Source: Massilia sp. H-1 (GTDB lineage: Bacteria; Pseudomonadota; Gammaproteobacteria; Burkholderiales; Burkholderiaceae_D). From it: 64,000 bases of DNA. A program made the position numbers and the translations under genes. Shown piece after piece: positions 1 through 10,455 of this stretch; the first letter of the stretch is position 1; each line of letters starts with the position of its first letter. The stretch covers positions 3,410,001-3,474,000 of the forward strand of contig CP087969.1 in the NCBI GenBank assembly GCA_024703915.1, given 5' to 3'. The notes below the pieces were generated by a model. That model did no database searches and was not told where the DNA came from. It saw only the letters and a list, made by a program, of their open reading frames with translations.

Positions 1-347
1 GGCCGACGTAGCGGACGACGACATGATCCTCGACATCGGCCCGAAAACGGCAGCCACCCTGGCGGCCCAGATCGCCAAGGCTAAGCACCATCGTCTGGAA
101 CGGCCCGGTCGGCGTGTTCGAATTCGACCAGTTCGGCCACGGCACCAAGACGCTGGCGCTGGCGATCGCCGAATCGCAGGGCTTCTCGATTGCCGATGGG
201 TGGCGACACCCTGGCCGCGATCGCCAAGTACGGCATCAGCGAGCAGATCGGTTATATCTCGACGGGCGGCGGCGCCTTCCTCGAATTCCTCGAAGGCAAA
301 ACCCTGCTTAAGCAGTCGACATCCTCTTGCAGCGTAGTTCCCAGTAA
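1..347 (+). CDS. pgk: Phosphoglycerate kinase, C-terminal part (5' end outside window)
   Basis: This is the last third of phosphoglycerate kinase, the cytoplasmic ATP-forming glycolytic enzyme. The rebuilt reading contains [11 protein letters not shown], then the GGGDT nucleotide-binding loop region and [13 protein letters not shown], all hallmarks of the family C-terminus. The frame breaks at 80-86 (GCTAAGC where GCCGGC is needed), at about 192-203, and at 306-313 (GCTTAAGC where LPAV requires CTGCCGGCAGTC). After correction the frame closes at the TAA at 345-347, with a terminator immediately downstream. It precedes pyk in the same direction. The identity is secure; the breaks look like sequence errors. 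Confidence 0.9.
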
Positions 348-353
348 GCACCC

Positions 354-380
354 AGCGCAGCCGCCCCGGCTGCGCTTTTA
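354..380 (+). terminator. Rho-independent terminator after pgk
   Basis: A 10-bp perfect stem (354-363 pairing with 367-376) with a 3-nt loop is followed by TTTT. It sits 6 nt after the pgk stop and about 15 nt before the pyk start codon, so it probably attenuates or separates pgk and pyk transcripts. Confidence 0.75.
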
Positions 381-394
381 CTTGAAGGATCTCT

Positions 395-1850
395 ATGTAT
401 CGTGGTACCAAGATCGTCGCAACCATCGGACCGGCTTCGACCGACTTCGATATTCTCGTTCGCATGATTCAGGCTAGAGCGTCGATGTCGTGCGCTTGAA
501 TTTCTCCCACGGCAAGGCGCAAGACCATATCGACCGCGCCAACCTGGTGCAGGCGTGCCGCCGCCGAATGCGGGCGCGAAGTGGCGATCATGGCCGATAT
601 GCAGGGTCCCAAGATCCGCGTTGGCAAGTTTGAATCGGGCAAGATCTTCCTCGAGAATGGCGACAAGTTCATTCTCGACGCCAAGTGGGGCGACAACGGC
701 GAACTGGGCAACCAGGAACGCGTGGGCCTCGACTACAAGGCCTTGCCGCGCGACGTCAAGCCGGGCGACAAGCTGCTGCTCAACGATGGCCTGATCGTGC
801 TGATCGTCGAGCGCATCGTGGCCCACGAAATCTTCACCGTCGTCAAGATCGGCGGCGAGCTGTCCAACAACAAGGGCATCAACCGCCAGGGCGGCGGCCT
901 GACCGCGCTAAGCCCTGACCGCCAAGGACATGGAAGACATCAAGGTCGCCATGAGTTTCCAGTGCGATTACCTGGCGATCTCGTTCCCGAAAAGCGACCG
1001 ACATGGAAATGGCGCGCCAGCTGGCCAATATCATTCGATGAGCCTTACCACCACAAGCCGAAGATGATCGCCAAGATCGAGCGCGCCGAAGCCATTCCGG
1101 TGCTGCAGGAAATCCTCGACGCGTCCGACGGCATCATGGTCGCGCGCGGCGACCTGGCGGTGGAAGTGGGCAATGCCGCCGTGCTTAAGCCCTGCAAAAG
1201 CGCATGATCCGCATGGCGCGCGAATCGAACAAGCTGGCCATCACCGCCACCCAGATGATGGAGTCGATGATCGTCAACGCGGTGCCGACCCGGGCCGAAG
1301 TGTCGGACGTGGCCAACGCGGTGCTGGACGGCACCGATGCCGTGATGACCTCGGCCGAAACGGCGTCCGGCAAGTACCCGATCGAAACGGTCGAAATGAT
1401 GGCCGCCATTTGCGCCGAAGCCGAAGCGTCCGAATACAACAAGCTCGATGCCGACTTCCTCAATGTGCGCTTCTCGCGCATCGACCAGTCGATCGCCTAC
1501 GGCGCCCTGTTTACCGCCCACCATTTGCGCGTGAAGGCGATCGTGGCGCTGACCGAGTCCGGTTCGACCGCGCTCTGGATGAGCTTAAGCACAGCATCGA
1601 CACGCCGCTGTACGCGCTCACGCCCTCGGTCACCACCCAGCGCAAGGTTTCGCTGTACCGCAATGTGCGCGCCTACCACCTGCTGCAGCACGGCGACAGC
1701 GCCGAAGTGCTGCGCCAGGCCGAGCTCTTGATGGTTGCCAAAGGAATCGTTAAAAAGGGTGACATGATCGTCGTCACCTGGGGCGAGCCGATGGGCCAGG
1801 TGGGCGGCACCAATGCACTGAAGATCGTGCGCGTGGGTGAATTTGATTAA
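395..1850 (+). CDS. pyk: Pyruvate kinase (reading frame broken by about 7 indels)
   Basis: Pyruvate kinase converts phosphoenolpyruvate and ADP to pyruvate and ATP. The start ATG at 395 follows an AAGGAT ribosome site and gives [11 protein letters not shown]. Further family motifs follow in order: [60 protein letters not shown] and [12 protein letters not shown]. The repaired length of about 480 residues is normal. Breaks lie at 473-480, about 555, 907-913, about 994, 1031-1040, 1183-1190 and 1583-1590. Five of these are places where the conserved protein demands GCCGGC. All catalytic blocks are present, so it is almost certainly a functional gene with consensus errors. Confidence 0.92.
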
Positions 1851-1915
1851 GTAGTACAGTTAGCACACGCGCAGTAGATGTGTGCAAGAGAACGATGATG
1901 TAGAGCCGCCGCTGT

Positions 1916-1943
1916 CGTCGCCCTCGCGAAGGCGGGGGCGACG
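1916..1943. repeat. REP-like palindrome between pyk and fba
   Basis: A short hairpin with GTCGCC/GGCGAC arms surrounds the core CCCTCGCGAAGG. A related hairpin with the same core CCCTCGCGAAGG occurs at 34293-34314. Two intergenic copies of one core in this window suggest a repetitive extragenic palindrome family. The rest of the 212-bp gap (1851-2062) shows nothing else I can name. Confidence 0.5.
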
Positions 1944-2062
1944 TAGTAATGATTTCAAGGGCGGGGCCGTATCCCGGCGCCGTCCGTGTTTGCTGTTTGA
2001 GCTGCGCGCCACCAGCGCGCCCCGGCAACACCACCAGTTTTTCTATTGTTTGGAGATTTACC

Positions 2063-3130
2063 ATGTCCCTCGTATCTATGCGTCAACTGCTGGACCACGC
2101 CGCTGAACACGGCTATGGCCTGCCTGCGTTCAACGTCAACAACCTCGAACAGGTGCAAGCCATCATGGCTGCCGCCGACGCGGTCAATTCCCCGGTCATC
2201 ATGCAAGCGTCCGCTGGCGCGCGCAAATATGCTTAAACGAAGCCTTCCTGCGCCACCTGATCGACGCTGCCGTCGAAGCCTACCCGCACATCCCGGTCGT
2301 CATGCACCAGGATCACGGCCAGTCGCCTACCGTCTGCATGGGCGCGATCCGCTCCGGCTTCACTTCCGTCATGATGGACGGTTCGCTCGAAAGCCGACGG
2401 CAAGAGCGTCGCCTCCTACGACTACAACGTCGAAGTCTCGCGCGAAGTGGTCAAGTTCTCGCACGCGATCGGCGTCACCGTGGAAGCGGAACTGGGCGTG
2501 CTCGGTTCGCTCTGAAACCATGAAGGGCGACAAGGAAGACGGCCACGGCGCCGACGGCACCATGACCCGCGAACAGCTGCTCACCGACGTGGCCCAGGCC
2601 GCCGACTTCGTGCAGCGCACCCAGTGCGACGCGTTGGCGATCGCCATCGGCACCTCGCACGGCGCCTACAAGTTCACCCGCAAGCCGACCGGCGACATCC
2701 TGGCCATCGACCGCATCAAGGAAATCCACGCGCGATTCCGAATACCCACCTGGTGATGCACGGTTCCTCGGCAGTGCCGCAGGAATTGCTGGCCATCATC
2801 CGTGAATTCGGCGGCGACATGAAGGAAACCTATGGCGTGCCGGTCGAAGAAGTCCAGGAAGGCATCCGTCACGGCGTTCGCAAGATCAACATCGACACCG
2901 ACATCCGCCTGGCCATGACCGCCGCCGTGCGCAAGTACATGTTCCAGAACCCGTCGAAATTCGATCCGCGCGACTTCCTCAAGCTTTACCCCGAAGCGGC
3001 TACCGAAGTGTGCAAGGCACGCTTCCTGTCCTTCGGCTGCGAAGGCATGGCAGGCAAGATCAAGCCGCTGACCCTGGAAGCGATGGCCCAGCGCTACGCC
3101 AAGGGCGAGCTGTCCCAGATCGTCAAATAA
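2063..3130 (+). CDS. fba: Class II fructose-1,6-bisphosphate aldolase
   Basis: This zinc-dependent aldolase interconverts fructose-1,6-bisphosphate with dihydroxyacetone phosphate and glyceraldehyde-3-phosphate. The ATG at 2063 follows TGGAG and starts [19 protein letters not shown]. The metal and substrate region [11 protein letters not shown], then [34 protein letters not shown] and KINIDTDIR are all present in order. The length of about 354 residues fits the Calvin-type class II subfamily. Breaks are at 2231-2238 (GCTTAAAC for GCCGGC), 2390-2392, 2511-2513 and about 2734. The glycolytic neighbours pgk and pyk lie upstream. Confidence 0.92.
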
Positions 3131-3139
3131 GCTCACACG

Positions 3140-3160
3140 ACGCGCCTTCAGGCGCGTTTT
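3140..3160 (+). terminator. Rho-independent terminator after fba
   Basis: A 7-bp stem (ACGCGCC with GGCGCGT) and a TTCA loop are followed by TTTT, nine bases after the fba stop codon. Confidence 0.75.
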
Positions 3161-3185
3161 GCTCGTATTTACACTCGCATTTACC

Positions 3186-3546
3186 ATGTACACAGGCAGC
3201 TGCCTCTGCGGCGCAATCCGCTACGAGATCCGGGGCCCGAGTCGATCGCACCAGCAACTGCTGGTGTAAAATGTGCCAAAAGCAACACGGTGCGGCCTCC
3301 GGACCTTATGCCAATCTGGCGTCGAACGATTTGCACTGGGTGCAGGGCGCGGACGCGATCGCACGCTACCAGTCCTCGCCCGGCGTCGAACGCACCTTTT
3401 GCAAGGTGTGCGGCTCGACCCTGACCTGGCAAGCGGAAAGCCACAGCGCGCGCATCGCCGTCACCCTGGGCACCTTCGACACACCGTATGAAGGCAAGGT
3501 CACGCACGACCTGCACCTCGACAGCAAACCGGGCTGGCTGCCCTAA
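3186..3546 (+). CDS. GFA (glutathione-dependent formaldehyde-activating)-type zinc protein
   Basis: This is a small CENP-V/GFA-fold protein of about 120 residues. It opens [14 protein letters not shown], which supplies the first zinc cysteines. After a frame break near 3238-3245 it continues [12 protein letters not shown] and later [10 protein letters not shown], giving the other cysteine clusters. The family includes glutathione-formaldehyde and glutathione-conjugate enzymes, but most members have no known substrate. It stands alone between fba and purC. The family assignment is firm; the substrate is unknown. Confidence 0.8.
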
Positions 3547-3564
3547 ACAACCTCAAGGATTCAC

Positions 3565-4468
3565 ATGTCTGGCGTTCTCGAAACAAACCTGGAAGTCCCT
3601 GCCATTCCTGCACCGCGGGAAAGTGCGACATTTACGCCGTCGGCGACGACAAGCTGCTGGTCATCCAGACCGACCGCCTGTCGGCCTTCGACGTCATCCT
3701 GAATGAACCGATCCCCGAAAAGGGCAAGATTCTGACGGCCATGTCCAACTTCTGGTTCGCCAAGTACAAGGACCTGATGCCGAACCACGATACCGGCATC
3801 GATCCGGTCTCGCTGGTGGCCCCCGAAGAACGCGCCCAGGTCGACGGCCGCGCCATCGTGGTCAAGAAAATGACCCCGCTCGGAATCGAAGCGATCGTGC
3901 GCGGCTACCTGATCGGTTCGGGCTGGAAGGATTACCAGAAGACGGGCAAGGTGTGCGGCATCGATTTGCTAAGTAAGCCTGCAGGAAGCGCAAAAGCTGC
4001 CGCAAGTGCTGTTTACGCCATCGACCAAGGCCCCAGGCCGGCGCCCACGACGAGAACATCTCGTTCGCGCAAGCCGAACAGATCGTCGGCGCCGACATCG
4101 CGCGCCAGGTGCGCGACTACGCGGTGCAGCTGTACACGGCCGCCGCCGAATACGCGGCCACGCGCGGCATCATCATTGCCGACACCAAGTTCGAATTCGG
4201 CCTGGACGAGCACGGCACCGTGCACCTGATCGATGAAATCCTCACGCCGGACTCCTCGCGCTTCTGGCCGATGTCGAGCTACCAGGTGGGCATGTCGCCG
4301 CCGTCCTACGACAAGCAGTTCGTGCGCGATTACCTGGAAACGCTGACCGACTGGAACAAGGCCGCACCGGCCCCGGCCGTGCCGGATGACGTCATCGCCA
4401 AGACGCGCGCCAAGTACGTCGAAGCGCTCGAGCGCCTGACCGGCACCACCGTGAAGGCCTCTGCATGA
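3565..4468 (+). CDS. purC: Phosphoribosylaminoimidazole-succinocarboxamide synthase
   Basis: SAICAR synthetase joins CAIR and aspartate in purine biosynthesis. The ATG at 3565 follows CAAGGAT. Family blocks visible are HRGKVRD (repaired), [27 protein letters not shown] [26 protein letters not shown] and [12 protein letters not shown]. The length of about 300 residues is the long bacterial form. Breaks occur near 3596, 3628, 3969-3977 (CTAAGTAAG for two adjacent CCGGC units) and about 4033. Its stop overlaps the start of purE by 4 bp (ATGA at 4465-4468), so purC, purE and purK form one translationally coupled unit. Confidence 0.93.
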
Positions 4469-4971
4469 GCGTGACCGCAACCGCGCCGCTGGTCGGCATC
4501 GTCATGGGTTCCTCGTCCGACTGGGACGTCATGCAGCATGCCGTCAACATGCTCAAGGACTTCGGCGTACCGTACGGAAGCCCAGGTCGTCTCGGCCCAC
4601 CGCATGCCCGATGAAATGTTTTCCTATGCCGAGACCGCGCGCGAGCGGGGCTTGCGCACGATCATCATCGCAGGCAGCATGGGGGGGCCGCCCACTTGCC
4701 GGGCATGATCGCCGCCAAGACCATCGTGCCGGTGCTCGGCGTGCCGGTCCCGTCGCGCTATCTGTCGGGCAAGGATTCGCTGCTGTCGATCGTGCAAATG
4801 CCGAAAGGCATTCCGGTGGCGACGTTTGCCATCGGTGAAGCGGGCGCGGCCAATGCGGCCCTGGCCGCCATTGCCATGATCGCCTGCACCGACGCCGCCC
4901 TGGCCGAGAAGCTCCAGCAATTCCGCCTGCAGCAAACCGCCGCTGCCAAGGCCATGATCCTGCCGGTATGA
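4465..4971 (+). CDS. purE: N5-carboxyaminoimidazole ribonucleotide mutase
   Basis: PurE rearranges N5-CAIR to CAIR. The start codon overlaps the purC stop. The protein has the class I signatures [37 protein letters not shown] and PVLGVPVPS, ending at about 168 residues, the normal size. Breaks lie at about 4574 and in the glycine-rich stretch 4670-4692, where the expected [12 protein letters not shown] is scrambled. The stop overlaps the purK start codon by 4 bp. Confidence 0.92.
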
Positions 4972-6155
4972 GCATGCAGCACGATCCTTTCCTGCCGCCG
5001 GCCCCGCCTGGGCGTGATGGGCGGCGGCCAGCTCGGCCGCATGTTCGCGCACGCGGCCCAGGCCATGGGCTACAAGGTGGCGGTGCTGGAAGCGGCGCCC
5101 GACAGCCCGGCTTAGCCAGGCTGCCGATACCCTGATCGCGGTAGGCTACAGCGACGCCCAAGGCCTGGCCCAGCTCGGCCAGTCCTGCGTGGCCGTGACC
5201 ACCGAATTTGAAAACGTGCTTAGGCCGACAGCCTGCAGCTGCTGGCCACCCACGCCTTCGTGGCGCCAAGCCGCCGCCTGCGTGGCGATTGCCCAGGACC
5301 GGATCGCCGAAAAGCGCTTCCTGGTAGGCTGCGCCGCGCGCTCCGGCGTGCCGCCCGCACCGCACATGACCATCATGCGCGCGGCCGACATCGATGCGAT
5401 CGACGCGCTGCTGCTGCCCGGTATCCTGAAAACCGTGCGCATGGGCTATGACGGCAAGGGCCAGGCCGTGGTCCGCACGAAAGACGAGGTGCGTGCCGCC
5501 TTCGCCGCCATGGACGGCGTCACCTGCCTGCTCGAGAAAATGCTGCCGCTCGCCTACGAGGTGTCGGTGCTGACCGCGCGCGGCGCCGACGGCGCCGTCG
5601 GTGGTCTATCCGATCGCCGAGAACGTGCACCGCGGCGGCATCCTGTTTACCACCACCGTGCCCGGTCCCAACGTGTCGGACGCGAGCGCGGCCAAGGCCC
5701 AGCAGGCGGCCCGCGTGATTGTCGAGGAACTCGGCTACGTGGGCGTGCTGTGCATCGAATTCTTCGTGCTCACCGACGGTTCGCTGATCGTCAATGAAAT
5801 GGCGCCGCGTCCGCACAACAGCGGGCACTACACGATGGATGCCTGCGTCACCAGCCAGTTCGCGCAGCAGGTGCGCGCCATGGCCCGCCTGCCGCTGGGC
5901 GAGGTGCGCCAGCATTCGCCTGCCGTCATGCTCAATATTCTGGGCGACCTGTGGTTCGCGCAAGACGCCGCGGTCCAGCGTGAGCCGGACTGGGCCGCAG
6001 TGCTGGCGCTGCCCGGCGCCTGCCTGCACTTGTACGGCAAGGAACAGGCGCGCCACGGCCGCAAGATGGGCCACGTGACCTTCATCGCACCGACGCTGGC
6101 GCAAGCCCAGGCGCAGCTGGCCGCTGCCTGCGCCATCCTCGGCATCGAGGCGTAA
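4968..6155 (+). CDS. purK: 5-(carboxyamino)imidazole ribonucleotide synthase
   Basis: PurK is the ATP-grasp enzyme that carboxylates AIR to N5-CAIR, the substrate of PurE. The ATG at 4968 overlaps the purE stop. Visible motifs are [68 protein letters not shown] and [17 protein letters not shown]. The repaired length of about 395 residues is normal. Breaks are at about 5000, 5111-5117, 5219-5224, about 5272 and about 5597, at least two of them GCCGGC replacements. tsaC begins directly after the stop codon. Confidence 0.92.
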
Positions 6156-7184
6156 ATGGACGCCGTGCCCGACCACGCTGCCATCGCGCACGCCGCGCGC
6201 CTGCTCGAGCAGGGCGCGCTGGTGGCCTTGCCGACCGAGACCGTCTACGGCCTCGGCGCCGACGCCGAGAACCCGGCCGCCGTGGCCCGCATCTATGCGG
6301 CCAAGGGCCGCCCGCAAGACCATCCGGTGATCGTCCACCTGGCGCCCGGCGCCGATCTGGACTACTGGGCGGCCGACATTCCGCCCGCCGCGCGCCAGCT
6401 GGCCGCCGCCTTCTGGCCCGGTCCGCTGACCATGATCCTCAAGCGCGCGGCCCGCATTCCCGACGCCGTCTCGGGCGGCCAGGACACGGTCGGCCTGCGC
6501 TGCCCGTCGCATCCGGTCGCGATCGCCCTGCTGCAGGCGTTCAAGGGCGGCAAGGGCGGCGTGGCCGCGCCTTCGGCCAACAAATTCGGCAACGTCAGTC
6601 CCACCACGGCCCAGCACGTGCGCGATGAATTCGGCGCCGACGGCAGCGTGGCGGCCGTGCTCGAAGGCGGCCAGAGCGAGGTCGGGATCGAGATCGACCA
6701 TCGTCGACCTGTCGCGCCTGGCCACGCACGGCCCGGTGCTGCTGCGTCCGGGCCGGATCAGCGCCGAAGCGATTGCCGCCGTGATCGACCAGATGCTTAC
6801 GGCTGCCGACGCCGCCGCACCGCGCGCTTCCGGCACGCTCGAATCGCACTACGCCCCGCACACGCCGGTGGCGATGCAGGAGACGGCGCACGTGGCCGCG
6901 ACCCTGGCCGCGCTGGCGGCGGCCGGACGCAAGACCGCGCTTGTCCATTACTCCGAGTTTCCCGCCACCCACGCGGCCGTGCGCCTGCTTAGGCCAGTCC
7001 CGACGGTTTCGCCTACGCGCTGTACGCGGCATTGCGCGCGATGGACGCCATGGCTGCCGAGCTGATCCTGGTCGAAGCGCCGCCCCAGGGCGGGGCCTGG
7101 ATGGGCGTTAACGACCGCTTGCGCCGCGCTGCCCACGGTTCTGTTGGGATCGTGCACGGATTGTTAAATAAGCAGGCCGTCTGA
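6156..7184 (+). CDS. tsaC: L-threonylcarbamoyladenylate synthase (YrdC/Sua5 type)
   Basis: This enzyme makes threonylcarbamoyl-AMP from threonine, bicarbonate and ATP for the t6A37 modification of ANN-decoding tRNAs. The YrdC domain shows ALPTETVYGLGADA, KGRPQDHPVIVHL, FWPGPLTMIL, GLRCPSHPVA and APSANKFGNVSPT. A Sua5-type C-terminal domain follows from about residue 215, giving about 340 residues, the long form. It starts without a gap after the purK stop, so it is likely co-transcribed. Breaks are at about 6701, 6796-6800 and 6988-6994. The C-terminus ends at the TGA at 7182-7184. Confidence 0.88.
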
Positions 7185-7383
7185 CCGCCGAAGCCGGTTT
7201 TCGGTTGGTATAATTTCCCCCAAATCCAACAGCTGGAAAGATGCTTCCAGCAATGTTGTATTGAACTGACGTTATGCCCCGTTTATTCCTATACAAGACT
7301 AGGGAAGACTGGCATATTAGCTGGGATGCGAATAGCACGCGTTTCGTTTTACACCAAAAAATATCTACACCCTAGGAGACAAA

Positions 7384-8744
7384 ATGCGTCAAACCAAACT
7401 CGCCCTGACCCTGCTCGCCGCTGCCATGCTTTCGGCCTGCGGCGGCGGTGACAACGATACCCCAGCAACGCCTGCGAAACCGGTCTTCGCATCCCAGGTT
7501 TCTTTCGGCGACAGCCTGTCGGACGTTGGCACCTACAAGGTCGGCGCAGTGCTGGCGCTCGGCGGCGGCAAATACACCGTCAACGGTGCCACGGCCAAGA
7601 ACTGGACCGAACTGATGGCAGCGAGCGCCTAGCCTGGCAGCACCATGCCCGGCCGTGACCGGCCTGACCGGCAACGCCACCGTCAATCCTGGCTTCGTCG
7701 TGCCAGTCACCGATTTCCCTAGCTGCACCTCGTACGCCATGGGCGGCGCGCGGTCACCAATCCAAAAGGTCCAGGCAGCCTCGCGGCCGGTTCGGCCCTG
7801 GGCCAGCTGACCTATCCGATCGTTGACCAGGTCACCCGCCACCTGACCCGCAAGGGCGGTTCGTTCAGCGCCACGGACATCGTGTACGTAATGGCAGGCG
7901 GCAACGACGCACTGCAATTGCTGGCCGATCTGACTGCCGCGGCAACTGCCCAGGGCACCAAAGTCGGTGGCCAGACTTACTTCGCGACTCTGATCCCGCT
8001 GCTGGTAGGCTGGCGCCACCAGCCCGAGCGCGGCGGCACAAGCGATCAGCACTGCCGTGGCGACCGCATCGGCCCAGCCGGGCGCGACCCAGACCAGCAT
8101 CACCATGGCCGCCATCGGCACCGCGGCAGTACAGCCAGGCAATGCGGCGGTCGGTTCGGCAGCCGTCTACGGCCCGATGGTCCAGACCGCGACTGCGGCG
8201 GCGACCACCATAAGCAACAAGGCAGCGGCCGACTACGGCGCTGCCAACGGTCCTGCACTGGTGCCGATGATGGCCGCAGCCTAAAAGGGAATTGTCGGAC
8301 GTGATCCGTACCCAAATCGTCGGCAAGGGCGCCAAGTACGTCGTGCTGGTCAACCTGCCTGACCTGGCCAGCTCGCCGTCGGCCAAGTCGCAGTCGGCAT
8401 CGAGCCAGCAACTGATCGCTCTAAGCATGGTCAATGGCTTCAACATCGCGCTGCGCGTCGGCATCGACGGTCTCGATACGAACGTCCTGTACGTGGACCT
8501 GTTCACCCAGACCCAGATGCAAGTGGCGAACGGCGCCGCCTACGGCTACACCAACACCAGCGCGGCAGCGTGCGGCAGCAATCCCCTGGGCGGCACTTCG
8601 CTGGTCTGCAACGGGCTCAACACCCTCACCGGCGTGGACGTGAGCAAGTACATGTTCGCCGACAGCGTGCACCCTACGCCTTACGCCAACACCCTGATCG
8701 CCCAGTACGTTGCCGATCAAATGAAGGCACGCGGCTGGCTGTAA
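7384..8744 (+). CDS. GDSL/SGNH-family lipoprotein esterase (copy 1)
   Basis: This is a secreted SGNH hydrolase of about 450 residues. The ATG at 7384 follows AGGAGACAAA. The N-terminus MRQTKLALTLLAAAMLSAC carries a lipobox (LSAC), so it is probably an outer-membrane or periplasmic lipoprotein. Block I is VSFGDSLSDVGTY (catalytic Ser in GDSL), block III is VMAGGNDAL, and the catalytic Asp/His pair sits near the end in MFADSVHPTPYAN. A long Ala/Thr-rich insert lies between blocks III and V. Breaks occur at 7626-7632, about 7748, about 8005-8012 and 8280-8288. It is a tandem paralogue of the next gene. The substrate is unknown. Confidence 0.82.
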
Positions 8745-8757
8745 GCCCGCCGTTTCC

Positions 8758-8822
8758 GCGCGCCGCCACAGTGCGGCGGCGCGCCCACGAAATGCCGCCC
8801 GGTTCGCACCGGGCGGCATTTT
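8758..8822 (+). terminator. Double hairpin terminator after GDSL copy 1
   Basis: Two GC-rich hairpins stand in series. The first has 10-bp arms (8758-8767 with 8775-8784). The second has 13-bp arms (8791-8803 with 8808-8820) and ends in TTTT. The second is a canonical intrinsic terminator. Confidence 0.75.
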
Positions 8823-8993
8823 GCATCTCGGCGCACGTTTTCATGCACGGTGACTGGCCGCTGGCATGTTTTCATAAGCGCTTTGTCACAAAAGAGCAAG
8901 ACGGAATGCGGGCTGCGACTTAGTCTGCTATCCGTGGCAACAGGCCAGCCTGCGCGCATGCGCAGGTCAAAAAGTACAACATCGGGAGATACA

Positions 8994-10421
8994 ATGCGTC
9001 AAACCAAATTAGCGCTGGCAATGATCACTGCCGCGCTGCTGTCCACCTGCGGCGGTGCTTAGGAGGAAAAGCCGGGCGACCAGACCCTGCGCACCAAATT
9101 CACGTCCATGGTCTCGTTCGGCGACAGCCTGTCCGATGTCGGCAGCTACGCGGTCGGCACCATTGCCGCCGTCGGCGGCGGCAAGTTCACCATCAATGGC
9201 AACAACACGGCCAAGAATGCGACCCTGACCGGCAAGAACTGGACCGAGCTGATGGCCACGCAATTCGGCCTGCCTGCCCCGTGCGCCGCGCAGACCGGCC
9301 TGGACGGCGACCCGACCAAGGGTTTCTCGGTTCCTGTCGTCAATCACACCGAATGCCTGAGCTATGCCCAGGGCGGCGCGCGTGAGCAATGCGGTCGGTC
9401 CCGGCCACAAGCTGACCGGTTCGCCGCTGGGGATGCTGACCGTGCCGGTCTCGACCCAGATCGCCAACCACCTGACCAAGACCGGCGGCAAGTTCAGCGG
9501 GACGGAAGTGGTGTTCGTCACCGTGGGCGGCAATGACGCGCTGGCGCTGCTGGGCCAGCTCTCGGCCGCCGCCACCGCGGCTTAGCCAGGTGGCTAAGCA
9601 CAGCCGAAGGCGCGCGCGTGGGCGCCCAGACCTATGTGACGACCCTGGTCGGCCTGCTGGCGGCCTTGGCGCCACCGATCCGCAAGCGGCAGCGGTGGCC
9701 ATCGGCACCGCGGCCCAGACCGAAGCTGGGCGCAGCCAGCAGCACCAGCGAGACCATCACCCAGGTCGCGATCGGTGTCGCGGCCATGCAGCCGGGCAAT
9801 GCCGCCGTGGCCCAGCCTGCCGTCTACGGCCCGATCGCGGTCAAGGCCCAGACCACGGCTCAGGCCGCCGGTGCTGCCGCCGGTGCGACCGCCGGTGCCG
9901 CCATGCCGCGCCGCCTATGCGGCCGCGCACGGACCGGAACTGGTGCAAGCCATGGGCGTGGCTAGGCGCCGAACTGGCTAAGCCTGGTCAAGGCCCAGAT
10001 CGTCGCCAAGGGGGCCAGCTATGTGGTGCTCAACAACCTGCCTGACCTGGGCGGCTCGCCAGCCTAGCAAGTCCAAGGATGCTTAAGCACCCAGACCCTG
10101 ATCAATGCCATGGTGGCTGCCTTCAACACCCAGCTCAAGACGGGCGTGGCGGGCGAGACCAAGATCCTGTATGTCGACCTGTATGCCACCAGCCACGACC
10201 AGGTCATCAACCCCGCTCCTTACGGGCTGAGCAATACCTCGACCCCGGCTTGCGCCACCAACATCCTGAGCGGCAATTCGCTCGTGTGCAATGCCACCAA
10301 TCTGATCACGGGCGACGTCAGCCACTTCATGTTCGCCGACGACGTGCTGCCGACCCCATACGAAAATTCGCTGATCGCCAAGTTCGTGGCCGAGCAGATG
10401 ATCATCAAGGGCTGGCTGTAA
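8994..10421 (+). CDS. GDSL/SGNH-family lipoprotein esterase (copy 2)
   Basis: This is a second SGNH hydrolase with the same architecture as copy 1, and it shares the first eight residues MRQTKLAL. The ATG at 8994 follows GGGAGATACA. The lipobox is LLSTC. The family blocks are VSFGDSLSDVGSY, VTVGGNDAL and MFADDVLPTPYEN; the last has DxxLP where copy 1 has DxxHP, so the catalytic His of the usual DxxH motif appears to be replaced by Leu here. The central Ala-rich insert is the most heavily broken stretch of the window. GCCGGC-type breaks lie at about 9057, 9582, 9594, 9961, 9977, 10063 and 10082, with other indels near 9380, 9670 and 9907. Confidence 0.8.
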
Positions 10422-10455
10422 GCGCGCCGCACAACAATAAGCATACGGAGAACAC

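Noticed and set aside
5520..6836. A 438-codon minus-strand frame across purK and tsaC
   Set aside because: It lies opposite two conserved genes and is His/Gly/Arg-rich low-complexity sequence typical of antisense GC-rich frames.
7209..7214. TATAAT upstream of GDSL copy 1 as a promoter
   Set aside because: The -10 hexamer is perfect but no acceptable -35 lies at 16-18 bp and there is no TGn extension, so support is too weak to list.
8421..8430. CTCTAAGCATGG in GDSL copy 1 as another frame break
   Set aside because: The frame stays open through it (LIALSMVNGF), so it may be natural sequence.
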